Program-made: the position numbers and the translations under genes
The notes under the pieces: model-generated
The model's input: only the letters and a program-made list of their open reading frames with translations
What the model was told of the DNA's origin: nothing
Database searches by the model: none
Part shown: piece by piece, positions 40,503-49,082 of the stretch
Position numbering within the stretch: the stretch's first letter is position 1
Layout of the letters: each line of letters opens with the position of its first letter
DNA from: Microvirga sp.
GTDB taxonomy: Bacteria; Pseudomonadota; Alphaproteobacteria; Rhizobiales; Beijerinckiaceae
Assembly: GCA_022241475.1 (NCBI GenBank)
Contig: JAKOMT010000011.1
Location: forward strand, 1 to 64,000
DNA: 64,000 nucleotides
Reading direction: 5' to 3'

Positions 40503-40948
40503 CTGTCCGAGGAGATATCTTTCGAAGACGTCGAGCAAGCCCGGACGAGCCCGGATGCGGCGCTTGTCGAGATTCGGCCAAATTCCCATGCGAAACCCCA
40601 AACTCGCATCGTCGTCTTGATGGCGATCGCCTCAATTCGGACAATCACGCCCGTTCAGGTCGACGAGTACTGTGTGTGGGACATGCGCGATCGAAGCGAA
40701 CCTTTCGCCGTCCTCGTCGTTGAACCATTGATGCGCGCGGCGAGGGGCCGTGGCGATAGGCGAAAGCGGGACTGGAAATCGCGGATGACGAACACGACGA
40801 AACGCTCGTTTTCCCGATTGTGCGGCGCAAAAGAAAGGCGTAAAATCGTCATGATTTCAAACGAGAGCGAGCCGAGCGGCGTTATTATCGGCGTCGAGTG
40901 GCGAACGGCCCGTGACGATACCCATCCCCGCATCTCGGAGATCACGCC
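40503..40948. other. intergenic region before opgG
   Basis: Short open frames on both strands (plus 40491-40952, minus 40655-40945) have no motif and unusual composition; the first runs through the copA operator. I see no gene I can support. The part next to 40949 must hold the opgG promoter. Confidence 0.5.
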
Positions 40949-42520
40949 GTGATCCTCTCCCGTCGTTCCGCGCTCGCTCTCGGCGCAGTGATGGCGCTCG
41001 CCGCCCAGCTTCCCCGCTCCATGCCGTCCGCGCTGGCTGAAGAGGGGCCGGTCGGTCGCTTCGGCGCGCCCGCTCCGTTCAGTCCTGAAATGGTGCGCGA
41101 GCGGGCCTTGGCGCTTGCGGCGGCGCAGTATGAAGCCGTTCCCGAGACGCTTCCGCCGAGCCTGGCGTCACTGGATTACGACCAGTATCGCGATATCCGT
41201 TTCCGTCCGGATGAAGCGTTGTTCGGGGACGGCGAGAGCCCCTATACGCTGCAGCTCTTCCACATCGGCTTCGGCTATCGGGAGCCGACGTCGATCAATC
41301 TGGTCTCGGAAGGACAGGCGAGGCACGTTTTCTTCGATCCCGCCATGTTCTCGTACGGCCCGACGATCCCGGAGCCGCCCACGGAGACGGCGGATCTCGG
41401 TTTTTCCGGCTTCCGGATCCACGGCCACATCAACACGCCCGAGCACGCCGACGAATTCGCCGTGTTTCAGGGCGCGAGCTATTTCCGCGCCGTGGCGCGC
41501 GACCAGATTTACGGCCTCTCGGCGCGCGGCCTCGCCATCGGCACGGCCGACGCCGCCGGCGAGGAGTTTCCGACCTTCCGCGAGTTCTGGATCGAGGAGC
41601 CCCGCCCGGGCGACGACCGGATCGTCGTCCATGCCCTGCTCGACAGCCCCAGCGCGGCGGGCGCCTACCGCTTCGTGATCCGGCCGGGCGTGATGACGGC
41701 GATGGAGGTCGAGTCGGAACTGTTTCCCCGGATCGAGCTCACGACCGTCGGCATGGCGCCGCTCACCAGCATGTTCTATTTCGCGCCGCACGATCGACGC
41801 GGCATCGATGATTTTCGCCCCGCCGTCCACGATTCGGAGGGGCTGTTGGTCTGGAACGGCGCCGGCGAGTGGATATGGCGCCCGCTCCTCAATCCCCGCA
41901 CGCTCCAGATTTCGATGTTCGTCGACGAGCGACCGAAGGGCTTCGGCCTGATGCAGCGCACGCGCGGCCTCGAATCCTATCAGGACCTCGAAGCCGAATA
42001 CCATCGTCGGCCCTCCCTGTGGGTCGAGCCGGTGGGCGACTGGGGGCGTGGTTCGGTCGTGCTGGTCGAGATCCCGACCTCGTCGGAGGTCCACGACAAC
42101 ATCGTCTCGTTCTGGCGTCCCGAAACGCCGCTTCTGCCCGGGAAGCCCTTCCGCTTCTCGTACCGGCTGCATTGGGGCGACGGACCGCCCGTGAACGCGG
42201 GCGTCGGTCGCGTCGCTCGCGCCATGGCCGGCCTCGCGGAGGTCGGGCGGCCGCAGAACGAGCGCGACAAGCGCATCTTCGTGGTCGATTTCGTCGGCAA
42301 CGGGCTTTTCGCCGAGGGCGGGGAGCCGATCGAGGTCGACGCATCCGCGACGGCGGGCCTGCTGGCGCCGCCCGTGATCGAGGCGAAGCCCGAATTGGGC
42401 GGCGTGCGGGTCGCGATGCAATTCGATCCGGAGGGAGCGCCCGTCGCGGAATTGCGCTGCCTCCTGATGCGGGGCGGGTCGCCCATATCTGAAACTTGGC
42501 TCCACAGGTGGCTGGCTTGA
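40949..42520 (+). CDS. opgG: periplasmic glucan biosynthesis protein OpgG/MdoG
   Basis: A 523-residue exported protein. The N-terminus MILSRRSALALGAVMALAAQ is a twin-arginine-like signal. The mature part contains segments typical of MdoG, such as YDQYRDIRFRPDEALFGDGE, FQGASYFRAVARDQIYGLSA, GAGEWIWRPLLNPRTLQISM and GFGLMQRTRGLESYQDLEAE. It acts with OpgH in building osmoregulated periplasmic glucans. GTG is the start, with no strong ribosome binding site. Its stop overlaps the opgH start. Confidence 0.92.
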   Translation: MILSRRSALALGAVMALAAQLPRSMPSALAEEGPVGRFGAPAPFSPEMVRERALALAAAQYEAVPETLPPSLASLDYDQYRDIRFRPDEALFGDGESPYTLQLFHIGFGYREPTSINLVSEGQARHVFFDPAMFSYGPTIPEPPTETADLGFSGFRIHGHINTPEHADEFAVFQGASYFRAVARDQIYGLSARGLAIGTADAAGEEFPTFREFWIEEPRPGDDRIVVHALLDSPSAAGAYRFVIRPGVMTAMEVESELFPRIELTTVGMAPLTSMFYFAPHDRRGIDDFRPAVHDSEGLLVWNGAGEWIWRPLLNPRTLQISMFVDERPKGFGLMQRTRGLESYQDLEAEYHRRPSLWVEPVGDWGRGSVVLVEIPTSSEVHDNIVSFWRPETPLLPGKPFRFSYRLHWGDGPPVNAGVGRVARAMAGLAEVGRPQNERDKRIFVVDFVGNGLFAEGGEPIEVDASATAGLLAPPVIEAKPELGGVRVAMQFDPEGAPVAELRCLLMRGGSPISETWLHRWLA

Positions 42521-44664
42521 ACGCGCATCATCGAGACATAGAAGCGGCCTCGCTTCCCCCCGAAGCGCCGCTCCACATGCCGGTCCAGGATCTCGGGCGC
42601 GCTCCGGAGCGCGCCGTCGCGCGTCGGCGCGACTGGGCCGGGACGGCGATCCGCGCGGCGACGCTGATCTCGGCGGCGTTCATCGCGGCCTACTTCATCC
42701 ATGAAATGTACGCGGTGCTCAGCACCACCACCATGACGGCGGTGCAGGGGGTGATGCTCGCGCTGTTCTCGCTCAACATCGCCTGGATCGCCTTCGCCTT
42801 CGCGCTCGCGACGCTCGGCTTCGGCGCCCTCCTGGTGTCGCGCCTGCGCGGCAGAGGCGAACTGGCTCCCCGGGCGAGGCCCGAAAGCCGGACCGCGATC
42901 CTGCTGCCGACCTATAACGAGGACCCGGCGCGCGTTTTCGCCACGGCGCTTTCGACCGCCGAGGCGCTCGCCGACGCGGGGATAGCCGACCGGTTCGATC
43001 TGTTCGTCCTCAGCGACACCACCGATCCCGACATCTGGATGGCCGAGGAGCAGGCGTTTCTCGCCGCCCGCGCCGAACGCGCGCCGCGCGCCGCGATCTA
43101 CTATCGCCGCCGCCCGGTCAATCTGGAGCGCAAGGCCGGCAACGTCGCGGAATGGGTGCGCCGCTTCGGCGGGGCCTATCCGTTCTTCGTCTGCTTCGAC
43201 GCCGACAGCGTGATGACGCCGCGCACGCTCGTGCGCATGGTCCTCGCCATGGAGAAGCGCGCCGATCTCGGCCTGCTCCAGACCGTTCCGGTGCTCACTG
43301 GCCTGACGAGCGTCTTCGCGCGCGCTCAGCAATTCGCCTCGCGCGTCTACGGCCCGGTCCTCGCGGCGGGTCTGGCGACCTTCGCCCGCGACAGCGGCAA
43401 TTACTGGGGCCACAACGCCATCATCCGCACGCGCGCCTTCGCCGACAGCGCCGGATTGCCGCACCTCGCCGGCCCGCCGCCCTTCGGCGGACATGTGCTC
43501 AGTCACGATTTCGTCGAGGCGGCGCTGATGCGTCGCGCCGGCTGGGCCGTCGTCGTCGACGCCAGCCTGACGGGCTCGTACGAAGAGAGCCCGCCCTCGC
43601 TGATCGATCTCGCCCAGCGTGACCGGCGCTGGTGCCAGGGCAACCTCCAGCACGCTCGCCTGATCGGGGCGAAGGGTTTCGACTGGGTCAGCCGCATGCA
43701 TTTCGGCATGGGCATCATGGCCTATCTCGCGGCGCCGCTCTGGCTCGCCTTCCTGATCGCGGGCCTCGCCCTCGCCTTGCAGGCGCATTTCGTCCGGCCG
43801 GAGTATTTCGCGCGCGAATTCTCGCTCTTCCCGATCTGGCCGGTCTTCGACCACGCCCGCGCGCTGTCTCTCTTCACGGCCACGATGGCGATCCTCTTCG
43901 CGCCCAAGATCTACGGCCTGATCGTCGCCCTATTAACGCCGGCGGTTCGCCGCGGCTGCGGCGGCTCGCTGCGGCTCGTCGGGAGCGTCCTCGTCGAGAG
44001 CCTGCATGCGGCCTTGCTCGCCCCGGTGATGATGGCGATCCAGTCGGCCGCCGTCGGGCAGATCCTGCTCGGCCGTGACGCCGGCTGGAACGCGCAGCGC
44101 CGTGACGACGGCTCGATCCCGCTCGCCGAGATCGCGCGCCGGCATCGCTGGCACACGCTGCTCGGCGTCGCGCTCGGCGTCTCCGCGCTGGCGGTGTCGC
44201 CGGCCGTCTTCGCCTGGATGAGCCCGGCGGCGCTGGGCTTGGTGCTTGCGATACCGCTTTCGGTGGCGACGGCGGGGCAGTCCCCCTGGATGTTGAGAGC
44301 GGGATTGCTCTCGACTCCCGACGAGCGCAATCCGCATCCCATGATGACGCGCGGATTGTCCATGCGCGCCGTTATCGCCCGGTCCCTCGGCGCGCCGCGT
44401 CCGGCCTTGCGTCGGCTCGTCGACGATCCGGCTCTCGCCGGGCTGCGCCTCGCATGCGCCGCGCCCGCGCCGGCCCGGGGCTGCGGCCGTTCGGTCGATC
44501 CCGCCTTCGTCGTCGGGGTTGCCCGTCTGGAGGCGTCCGCCAACCTGGATGACGCGATTTCGGCGCTCGATCGCCGTGAGACGCTGGCGCTTCTGGGGCG
44601 GCGCGAGGGCGTCGAGCGCGCGATCAAGACCGCCTTCCCGCGCGAGACGACGAGCGCCGCCTGA
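42517..44664 (+). CDS. opgH: glucans biosynthesis glucosyltransferase OpgH/MdoH
   Basis: A 715-residue inner-membrane glycosyltransferase (GT2). Membrane helices lie near the N-terminus and between about residues 390 and 590. Motifs: TAILLPTYNEDPARVFATAL, PFFVCFDADSVMTPRTLVRM (the Asp-x-Asp type), DFVEAALMRRAGWAVVVDAS, and RDRRWCQGNLQHARLIGAKG (the Arg-x-x-Arg-Trp motif). It polymerises glucose into osmoregulated periplasmic glucan. The TTG at 42517, overlapping the opgG stop as TTGA, was chosen because AGGTGG precedes it by five bases. Other in-frame starts are 42496 (TTG) and 42508 (GTG). Confidence 0.9.
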   Translation: MNAHHRDIEAASLPPEAPLHMPVQDLGRAPERAVARRRDWAGTAIRAATLISAAFIAAYFIHEMYAVLSTTTMTAVQGVMLALFSLNIAWIAFAFALATLGFGALLVSRLRGRGELAPRARPESRTAILLPTYNEDPARVFATALSTAEALADAGIADRFDLFVLSDTTDPDIWMAEEQAFLAARAERAPRAAIYYRRRPVNLERKAGNVAEWVRRFGGAYPFFVCFDADSVMTPRTLVRMVLAMEKRADLGLLQTVPVLTGLTSVFARAQQFASRVYGPVLAAGLATFARDSGNYWGHNAIIRTRAFADSAGLPHLAGPPPFGGHVLSHDFVEAALMRRAGWAVVVDASLTGSYEESPPSLIDLAQRDRRWCQGNLQHARLIGAKGFDWVSRMHFGMGIMAYLAAPLWLAFLIAGLALALQAHFVRPEYFAREFSLFPIWPVFDHARALSLFTATMAILFAPKIYGLIVALLTPAVRRGCGGSLRLVGSVLVESLHAALLAPVMMAIQSAAVGQILLGRDAGWNAQRRDDGSIPLAEIARRHRWHTLLGVALGVSALAVSPAVFAWMSPAALGLVLAIPLSVATAGQSPWMLRAGLLSTPDERNPHPMMTRGLSMRAVIARSLGAPRPALRRLVDDPALAGLRLACAAPAPARGCGRSVDPAFVVGVARLEASANLDDAISALDRRETLALLGRREGVERAIKTAFPRETTSAA

Positions 44665-44682
44665 ACCTCCGGGGCTATACGG

Positions 44683-45693
44683 TCAGTGGCGCACGAGCGC
44701 CGCCGACCACGCGAAGCCCGCGCCGTTCGACACGACCATGACGAGGTCGCCGTCACGGATGGCGCCGGCCCCCACGGCCTCCGCGTAGTTGATCACCATG
44801 TCGCTCTCTTGCACGTGGCCGCGCCCGCGCAGGCCCTGCGTCCAGATCTTCTCCGGCGGGATGGCGAAGCGCTTCATGAAATAGGCCTGGTCCCAGGTCG
44901 AGAAGGTCGGATAGACGTAATAGTCGACGTCGGCGAAATCGAGCCCGTGCTTGGCCAGCAACCGCGCCATCACCTTCTTGAACATGATGAAGTTGATCGG
45001 GATCACGCCGTCGTTGAACTTGTCCATCTTGGCGTACATGTGCAGCGCCGCTTCGGTCGCCTCCTCGCCCGGAGCGAGGCTCTGCAATCCCGGAACGTAC
45101 CAGACGTCGTGCAGACGCCCGACGGAGATCGTCTCCACGCCCAGGATGGCGGCGCGTTCGCTGTGGCGCTTGAGCACGATCGCCGCGCCGCCGTCGCTCG
45201 CCACCGTGATCGGATAATAGGTCTTGTTGAGGCGCGGCGTGCGGTCGCCGGCGAAGAGCAGCGCCGCATCGATTCCCGGTTCGGCGCGCATCAGCGCGAG
45301 CACGGTCTTGAGGGCGAGGTGATAGCTCGCGCATCCGCCCGTATTGACGGCGGTCGAGAAGGCGTCGCGAACGCCCAGCGCGTCCTGCACGAGCCCCGCG
45401 GCCGACCAGGTGGGCCCGACGTAATCCTCCGGGATGCTTGTGAAGTCGACGACGAGGCCGATTTCGTCGGGCGACAGCCCCGACTTGTCGAGCGCGAGGC
45501 GCGAGGCCGCGACGGCGAGTTCCGAAGGCATCGCGTCGGTGACGTGGACCTCCTCGATCCCGACGTCGCGCTGGAAATCGATGTTCTTGGAGAGCGTGCC
45601 GAAGGGCACGTCCTCGTCGCGAAAGATCTCCGCGACCGCCTTCTTCGTCTCCGGCAGGTGGAAGGCTTCCGACAGGATTCCGATCGTGTCCAT
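44683..45693 (-). CDS. KAS III-like protein 1 with unusual active site
   Basis: A 336-residue thiolase-fold protein of the 3-oxoacyl-ACP synthase III family, starting MDTIGILSEAFHLPETKKAV. Cys121 in FSTAVNTGGCASYHLALKTV is the nucleophile. Against FabH, the catalytic His of VPHQAN aligns with Pro in DYYVYPTFS, and the Asn of HGNTS aligns with His in GRGHVQE. It could transfer or condense an acyl group on the adjacent ACP; the chemistry is not ordinary fatty acid initiation. It is the last gene of the ACP operon and a paralogue of its neighbour. Confidence 0.8.
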   Translation of the reverse strand: MDTIGILSEAFHLPETKKAVAEIFRDEDVPFGTLSKNIDFQRDVGIEEVHVTDAMPSELAVAASRLALDKSGLSPDEIGLVVDFTSIPEDYVGPTWSAAGLVQDALGVRDAFSTAVNTGGCASYHLALKTVLALMRAEPGIDAALLFAGDRTPRLNKTYYPITVASDGGAAIVLKRHSERAAILGVETISVGRLHDVWYVPGLQSLAPGEEATEAALHMYAKMDKFNDGVIPINFIMFKKVMARLLAKHGLDFADVDYYVYPTFSTWDQAYFMKRFAIPPEKIWTQGLRGRGHVQESDMVINYAEAVGAGAIRDGDLVMVVSNGAGFAWSAALVRH

Positions 45694-45710
45694 GCGAGGC
45701 GCCCCTTTCG

Positions 45711-46700
45711 TCAGTAGCGCAGGAGGGCGGCGCCCGCCAGGAAGCCGAGCCCGTGCGAGGCGAGGAGCACGTAGGCGCCCTCGACGACGCCGGCTTCTTC
45801 GAGACGCGCGAGATTGAGGATGAAATCGTTGGCGTTCGCGTGGCCCAGATTCGCCAGCGTCGCGAGGCCCGGCGCGGCGTTTCCGTAGAGCGCGGCGGCG
45901 AAGGACACGACGTCCTCGGCCGACAGGTTGGGCGTCACGACGTGCGCCACGTCGCCGAGCGGCACGCCGCGCGCTTCGAGCAGACCCGCCGCGAGATCGC
46001 GGGCGCGGGCGTGACGGTCGACGGAAGCGATCGTCTCGCGGTCCAGGACGAGCCGATGCAGGTCGAGCCTCGTCGGATGCCTGATCCCGCCGCCGGGGAT
46101 GAACCGCGCGTCGTGCAGGCGACCCTCCGAGGCGAGCGCGACGTCGATCAGCGTGGCGCGCCCCTCGTCGCGCCGCATGATCATCGCGGTCGCGCCGTCG
46201 CCGAGGACCATGAACGGGTCTTCGCGGTCGATCACGCGGTTTCCGGGCAGCGCCACGTCGCTGGCGACGAGCAGGATCGTGCGCGTGTCCGCGTCGGCGC
46301 GGAGCATCGCGCTCGCGAATTTCATCGCGACGAGGAGATTGGCGCAGCCGCCGCCGGAATAGCCGAGGGTGAAGGCGTTGCGCGCGCCGATCAGGTGCTG
46401 GAGCTCGTTGCTCATCGACCAGGCGGGTTCGACGTAGCGCTGCGGCATGGTCGAGAAATCGATGATCGCGTCGAGTTCGCCCGCCTCGATCCCCGCCTTC
46501 GCGAGCGCCGCCCGGGACGCGTCGAGGGCGAGTTCGGTCGGGCTCTCGCCCTCGAAGACGCGAACCTCGCGCACCCCCAGCCGCGCCGCGACGCGCTGAT
46601 CGAGCGCGACGCCCTCGTCGGCGAAGATCGCCCCGAGGTTCGCGACGCGCGGCGGAAGGCTCGACGCGATCGAGAGAACGCCTGCGCGCGCTGCGGTCAT
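45711..46700 (-). CDS. KAS III-like protein 2 with unusual active site
   Basis: A 329-residue paralogue of the next gene in the operon (shared pattern LALDASRAALAKAG ... VEPAWSMSNELQHLIGARNA). Cys119 lies in LGYSGGGCANLLVAMKFASA. The FabH His aligns with Pro (VVTPNLSAED) and the Asn with His (NLGHANAN), the same two changes as in its partner. Two such genes side by side suggest a heterodimer. Its start overlaps nothing and follows the radical SAM gene by 27 bp. Confidence 0.8.
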   Translation of the reverse strand: MTAARAGVLSIASSLPPRVANLGAIFADEGVALDQRVAARLGVREVRVFEGESPTELALDASRAALAKAGIEAGELDAIIDFSTMPQRYVEPAWSMSNELQHLIGARNAFTLGYSGGGCANLLVAMKFASAMLRADADTRTILLVASDVALPGNRVIDREDPFMVLGDGATAMIMRRDEGRATLIDVALASEGRLHDARFIPGGGIRHPTRLDLHRLVLDRETIASVDRHARARDLAAGLLEARGVPLGDVAHVVTPNLSAEDVVSFAAALYGNAAPGLATLANLGHANANDFILNLARLEEAGVVEGAYVLLASHGLGFLAGAALLRY

Positions 46701-46727
46701 GCCGTGTGCTCCTCGTGCGCGGGCGGA

Positions 46728-48476
46728 TCAGGCCGCCGCGTGGGAGCCGCCGGGCTCCGTCAGGCAGGCCTCGATGATGTGGCGAGGAACGGTGTGGTCG
46801 TCGTACCAGCGCCCGGAGAGAGGCTTCTTCACGAGCACCACGTCGGCGGCGTAGGAGAGGATTTCGTCGTTGTGCGCGCCGAGCTCGGCGCGCAGCGAGG
46901 CGGGGAGGCGACCGTCGCGCGTCATCGCCCGCTCGACCTCGCTCGTCAGATACCGCAGCCGTTCGATGCGCGAATTGACGACGCCGATGCTCTTGCGCGT
47001 GATCCGGCCGAAATCCGCCTTGTGATTGGCCAGCGTCTGCATCGCCTCGTACATCGAAGGCAGGAACTCGCGCTTGCCCATCCACTGCGTCTCGTAATTC
47101 ATCGCGTCGTGCCAGACGGGCTCGGTGAGCGCGCGGCGATGGCTCTCCAGGTCGCGGTGGAAGACGGTGTAGCCGTGCTTGTCCGGCTCCTCGAACCATT
47201 GGCAACCGGGATCGAGATAGGGGACCATACCGAAGATCGTCGGGATCACCTTGTCGTCGGGAAAGCGCTCCATCAGCCGGGCGCTGTACGCCACCGTCTC
47301 CATCACGGAGGCGTGCGTCTGCTGCGGCATCCCGATCGTGTACCAGAGGTAGAAGCCCTTGATCCCGATATCGAGCGCCTGCGCGGTCCAGTCCTCCATC
47401 TCGGCGTTGGTGTAAGTGCCGCGCCCCGTCAGCCGGCTGATCTCGACGTCGTGCGACTGGGGCGAAAGGTTGATGAAGATGTCGGTGTTGGGCGCGGCCC
47501 TCACCATCTCGCGCAGGAGCGAGGGTTTCGTCAGCCTGAACTGCTCGAAGGAGACGGACTTGACGACGCCAGACGCCTCGACGCTCTCCAGGTACTCGAT
47601 GAGCCGCGGCCCCGATTCCGAATAGGCCTGGAGCGTGTAGACGCTGAGCGGAGACTCGGTCTTGGGGACAGTCAGGATCTCCTTGGCGAGCTGCTCGCTG
47701 CGGCGATGGAAGACCGTCTTCTTCGAGACGTTCATCATGCGCTGGTAGGCCCAGCGCGAGCCCGAGCACCAGCCGCAGCTCTGGGCGCAGCCGGTGTTCG
47801 GCAGCACCATCAGATTGGGCATGTTCAAGAGGCTCGAAGTCTTGGGGAACATCTTCGACCAGTCGATCGCCACGTCGTTGAGGATCGCGGGCGTGTAGCC
47901 GTGGCCGTTGTCGACGATCTCGCCGTCGACCTTGTAGACGAGGTTGGGCACGGCGAAGTTGCGCCGCTCGCCACGCTTCACCGCCTCGACGAGCAACCGC
48001 AACGGCTCGAGCGTGTCGTAGCCCCGGATGACCATGTCGACCTGCGGATAGGCCATCAGCTCGCGGGCGTAATAGGTCGAGACGATCCCGCCCATCACGA
48101 CGATGCAATCGGGGAAGGCTTTCTTGAGCACGCCCGCGACCTCGATCGCGCCCTGGCAATGCGGTAGCCAGTGCAGGTCGATGCCGAAGATCGGCGCGTC
48201 GAAATGCGAGACGAGGCGATCGACGTCGAGCGTGGGGTGTTTGAGCATCAGCGACGCGAGATTGACGATCTTCACGTCGAGATCGTGCTGCGCGAGGTAG
48301 CTCTTCATCGACAGGAAGCCGAGCGGATACATCTCGAAGATCGGCGTGACGTTGCTGCTCTCCTGGCTCGCCCACCAGCCGAGCACGAAATCGTCGCGGT
48401 TGCGGAAATCGTAGATCGCCGGCGCATGCACGAGCATCAGGTCGGCTTCGATCCTGTCGGTCGTCGTCGCGGTCAT
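46728..48476 (-). CDS. B12-binding radical SAM enzyme of an ACP-linked pathway
   Basis: A 582-residue protein. Residues about 12-165 look like the cobalamin-binding Rossmann domain of B12-dependent radical SAM enzymes (LMLVHAPAIYDFRNRDDFVL, FPDCIVVMGGIVSTYYAREL). The radical SAM cluster is Cys230-x3-Cys234-x2-Cys237 in NTGCAQSCGWCSGSRWAY. Downstream it continues the barrel (VKSVSFEQFRLTKPSLLREM). Enzymes of this class methylate or rearrange unreactive carbons. The substrate is presumably carried by the adjacent ACP or made by the KAS proteins. Start MTATTTDRIE; GGGAGGGCCCAACCG precedes it. Confidence 0.85.
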   Translation of the reverse strand: MTATTTDRIEADLMLVHAPAIYDFRNRDDFVLGWWASQESSNVTPIFEMYPLGFLSMKSYLAQHDLDVKIVNLASLMLKHPTLDVDRLVSHFDAPIFGIDLHWLPHCQGAIEVAGVLKKAFPDCIVVMGGIVSTYYARELMAYPQVDMVIRGYDTLEPLRLLVEAVKRGERRNFAVPNLVYKVDGEIVDNGHGYTPAILNDVAIDWSKMFPKTSSLLNMPNLMVLPNTGCAQSCGWCSGSRWAYQRMMNVSKKTVFHRRSEQLAKEILTVPKTESPLSVYTLQAYSESGPRLIEYLESVEASGVVKSVSFEQFRLTKPSLLREMVRAAPNTDIFINLSPQSHDVEISRLTGRGTYTNAEMEDWTAQALDIGIKGFYLWYTIGMPQQTHASVMETVAYSARLMERFPDDKVIPTIFGMVPYLDPGCQWFEEPDKHGYTVFHRDLESHRRALTEPVWHDAMNYETQWMGKREFLPSMYEAMQTLANHKADFGRITRKSIGVVNSRIERLRYLTSEVERAMTRDGRLPASLRAELGAHNDEILSYAADVVLVKKPLSGRWYDDHTVPRHIIEACLTEPGGSHAAA

Positions 48477-48505
48477 CGGTTGGGCCCTCCCTGGGGGCGG
48501 CGGGG

Positions 48506-48790
48506 TCACGCAGCCGAGGCGGCGCTCCCGACTTTCGACAGGCAGAACGCCGTCAGCGTATCGAGCGACCGGTAGTTCCGGGCCGAGACCTCGTCTTCTT
48601 CGATGACGATCCCGAAGGCGGTCTCCATGTGCTCGGTGATCTCGGCGATGCCGAGCGAGTCGAGGATTCCGCTGTCGAGGAGGTTCTCCTGCGGGTCGAT
48701 GTCGCCGGCGACCGGCGTCGTGGCGTTCGCGATGAGGTACGCGTTGAGATCTTTCCGGATATCCGTTTCGGATAGCGTGGACTGCGCCAT
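48506..48790 (-). CDS. acyl carrier protein
   Basis: A 94-residue ACP, starting MAQSTLSETDIRKDLNAYLI. The phosphopantetheine serine is Ser45 in LLDSGILDSLGIAEI. Long helices and a Glu/Asp-rich second helix (HMETAFGIVIEEDEVSARNY) fit the fold. It differs from the fatty-acid ACP, so a dedicated pathway carrier is likely. The start follows GGGAGGGATCA. It opens the minus-strand operon of radical SAM and KAS proteins. Confidence 0.88.
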   Translation of the reverse strand: MAQSTLSETDIRKDLNAYLIANATTPVAGDIDPQENLLDSGILDSLGIAEITEHMETAFGIVIEEDEVSARNYRSLDTLTAFCLSKVGSAASAA

Positions 48791-48842
48791 TGATCCCTCC
48801 CGATGCTGGCGATGGCTGCGCTCATGGCGCGAACAATTCTTG

Positions 48843-48862
48843 ATATACAACCATTGGTATAT
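48843..48862. promoter_or_regulatory. 20-bp inverted repeat upstream of the ACP operon
   Basis: ATATAC (48843-48848), eight bases, then GTATAT (48857-48862) form an inverted repeat in an AT-rich stretch between the ACP start and the TadG-like gene. It is placed where an operator for the minus-strand operon would be; the regulator is unknown. Confidence 0.4.
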
Positions 48863-49016
48863 TTCTTTGGCGTCGATTTGAAATATGAAAAATCAATCAA
48901 TCATTGTACTTATCGATATTCTTCGCGTTTCAGGTCGTGGCGCGCGTTCTCGACAGCAAATTCCGTTAACGCTGGTCGGCGCTCACGGTCTTTTTCCGCG
49001 CTGATCGTCAATTGAA

Positions 49017-49031
49017 TTAACTTGACCTTAA
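49017..49031 (+). promoter_or_regulatory. CtrA box before the TadG-like gene
   Basis: A perfect TTAAC-N6-TTAA (TTAA-N7-TTAA) at 49017-49031, 51 bases upstream of the start codon. A TTGACC at 49022-49027 lies inside the box, as CtrA-activated promoters usually place the box over the -35 element. No strong -10 is seen, also common in such promoters. Confidence 0.6.
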
Positions 49032-49082
49032 AACGACGCGAACAGTGATTGCATCGGTACTCAGACCGTCCGGAAGAATTCG

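Noticed and set aside
40491..40952. Open frame of 153 codons between copA and opgG
   Set aside because: It starts within the copA operator, has no motif, and overlaps the GTG start of opgG; a chance frame is more likely.
44683..48375. A 1230-codon frame joining a KAS III-like protein to upstream coding
   Set aside because: Only the C-terminal 336 codons are family sequence; the upstream part is another frame of the second KAS and radical SAM genes.
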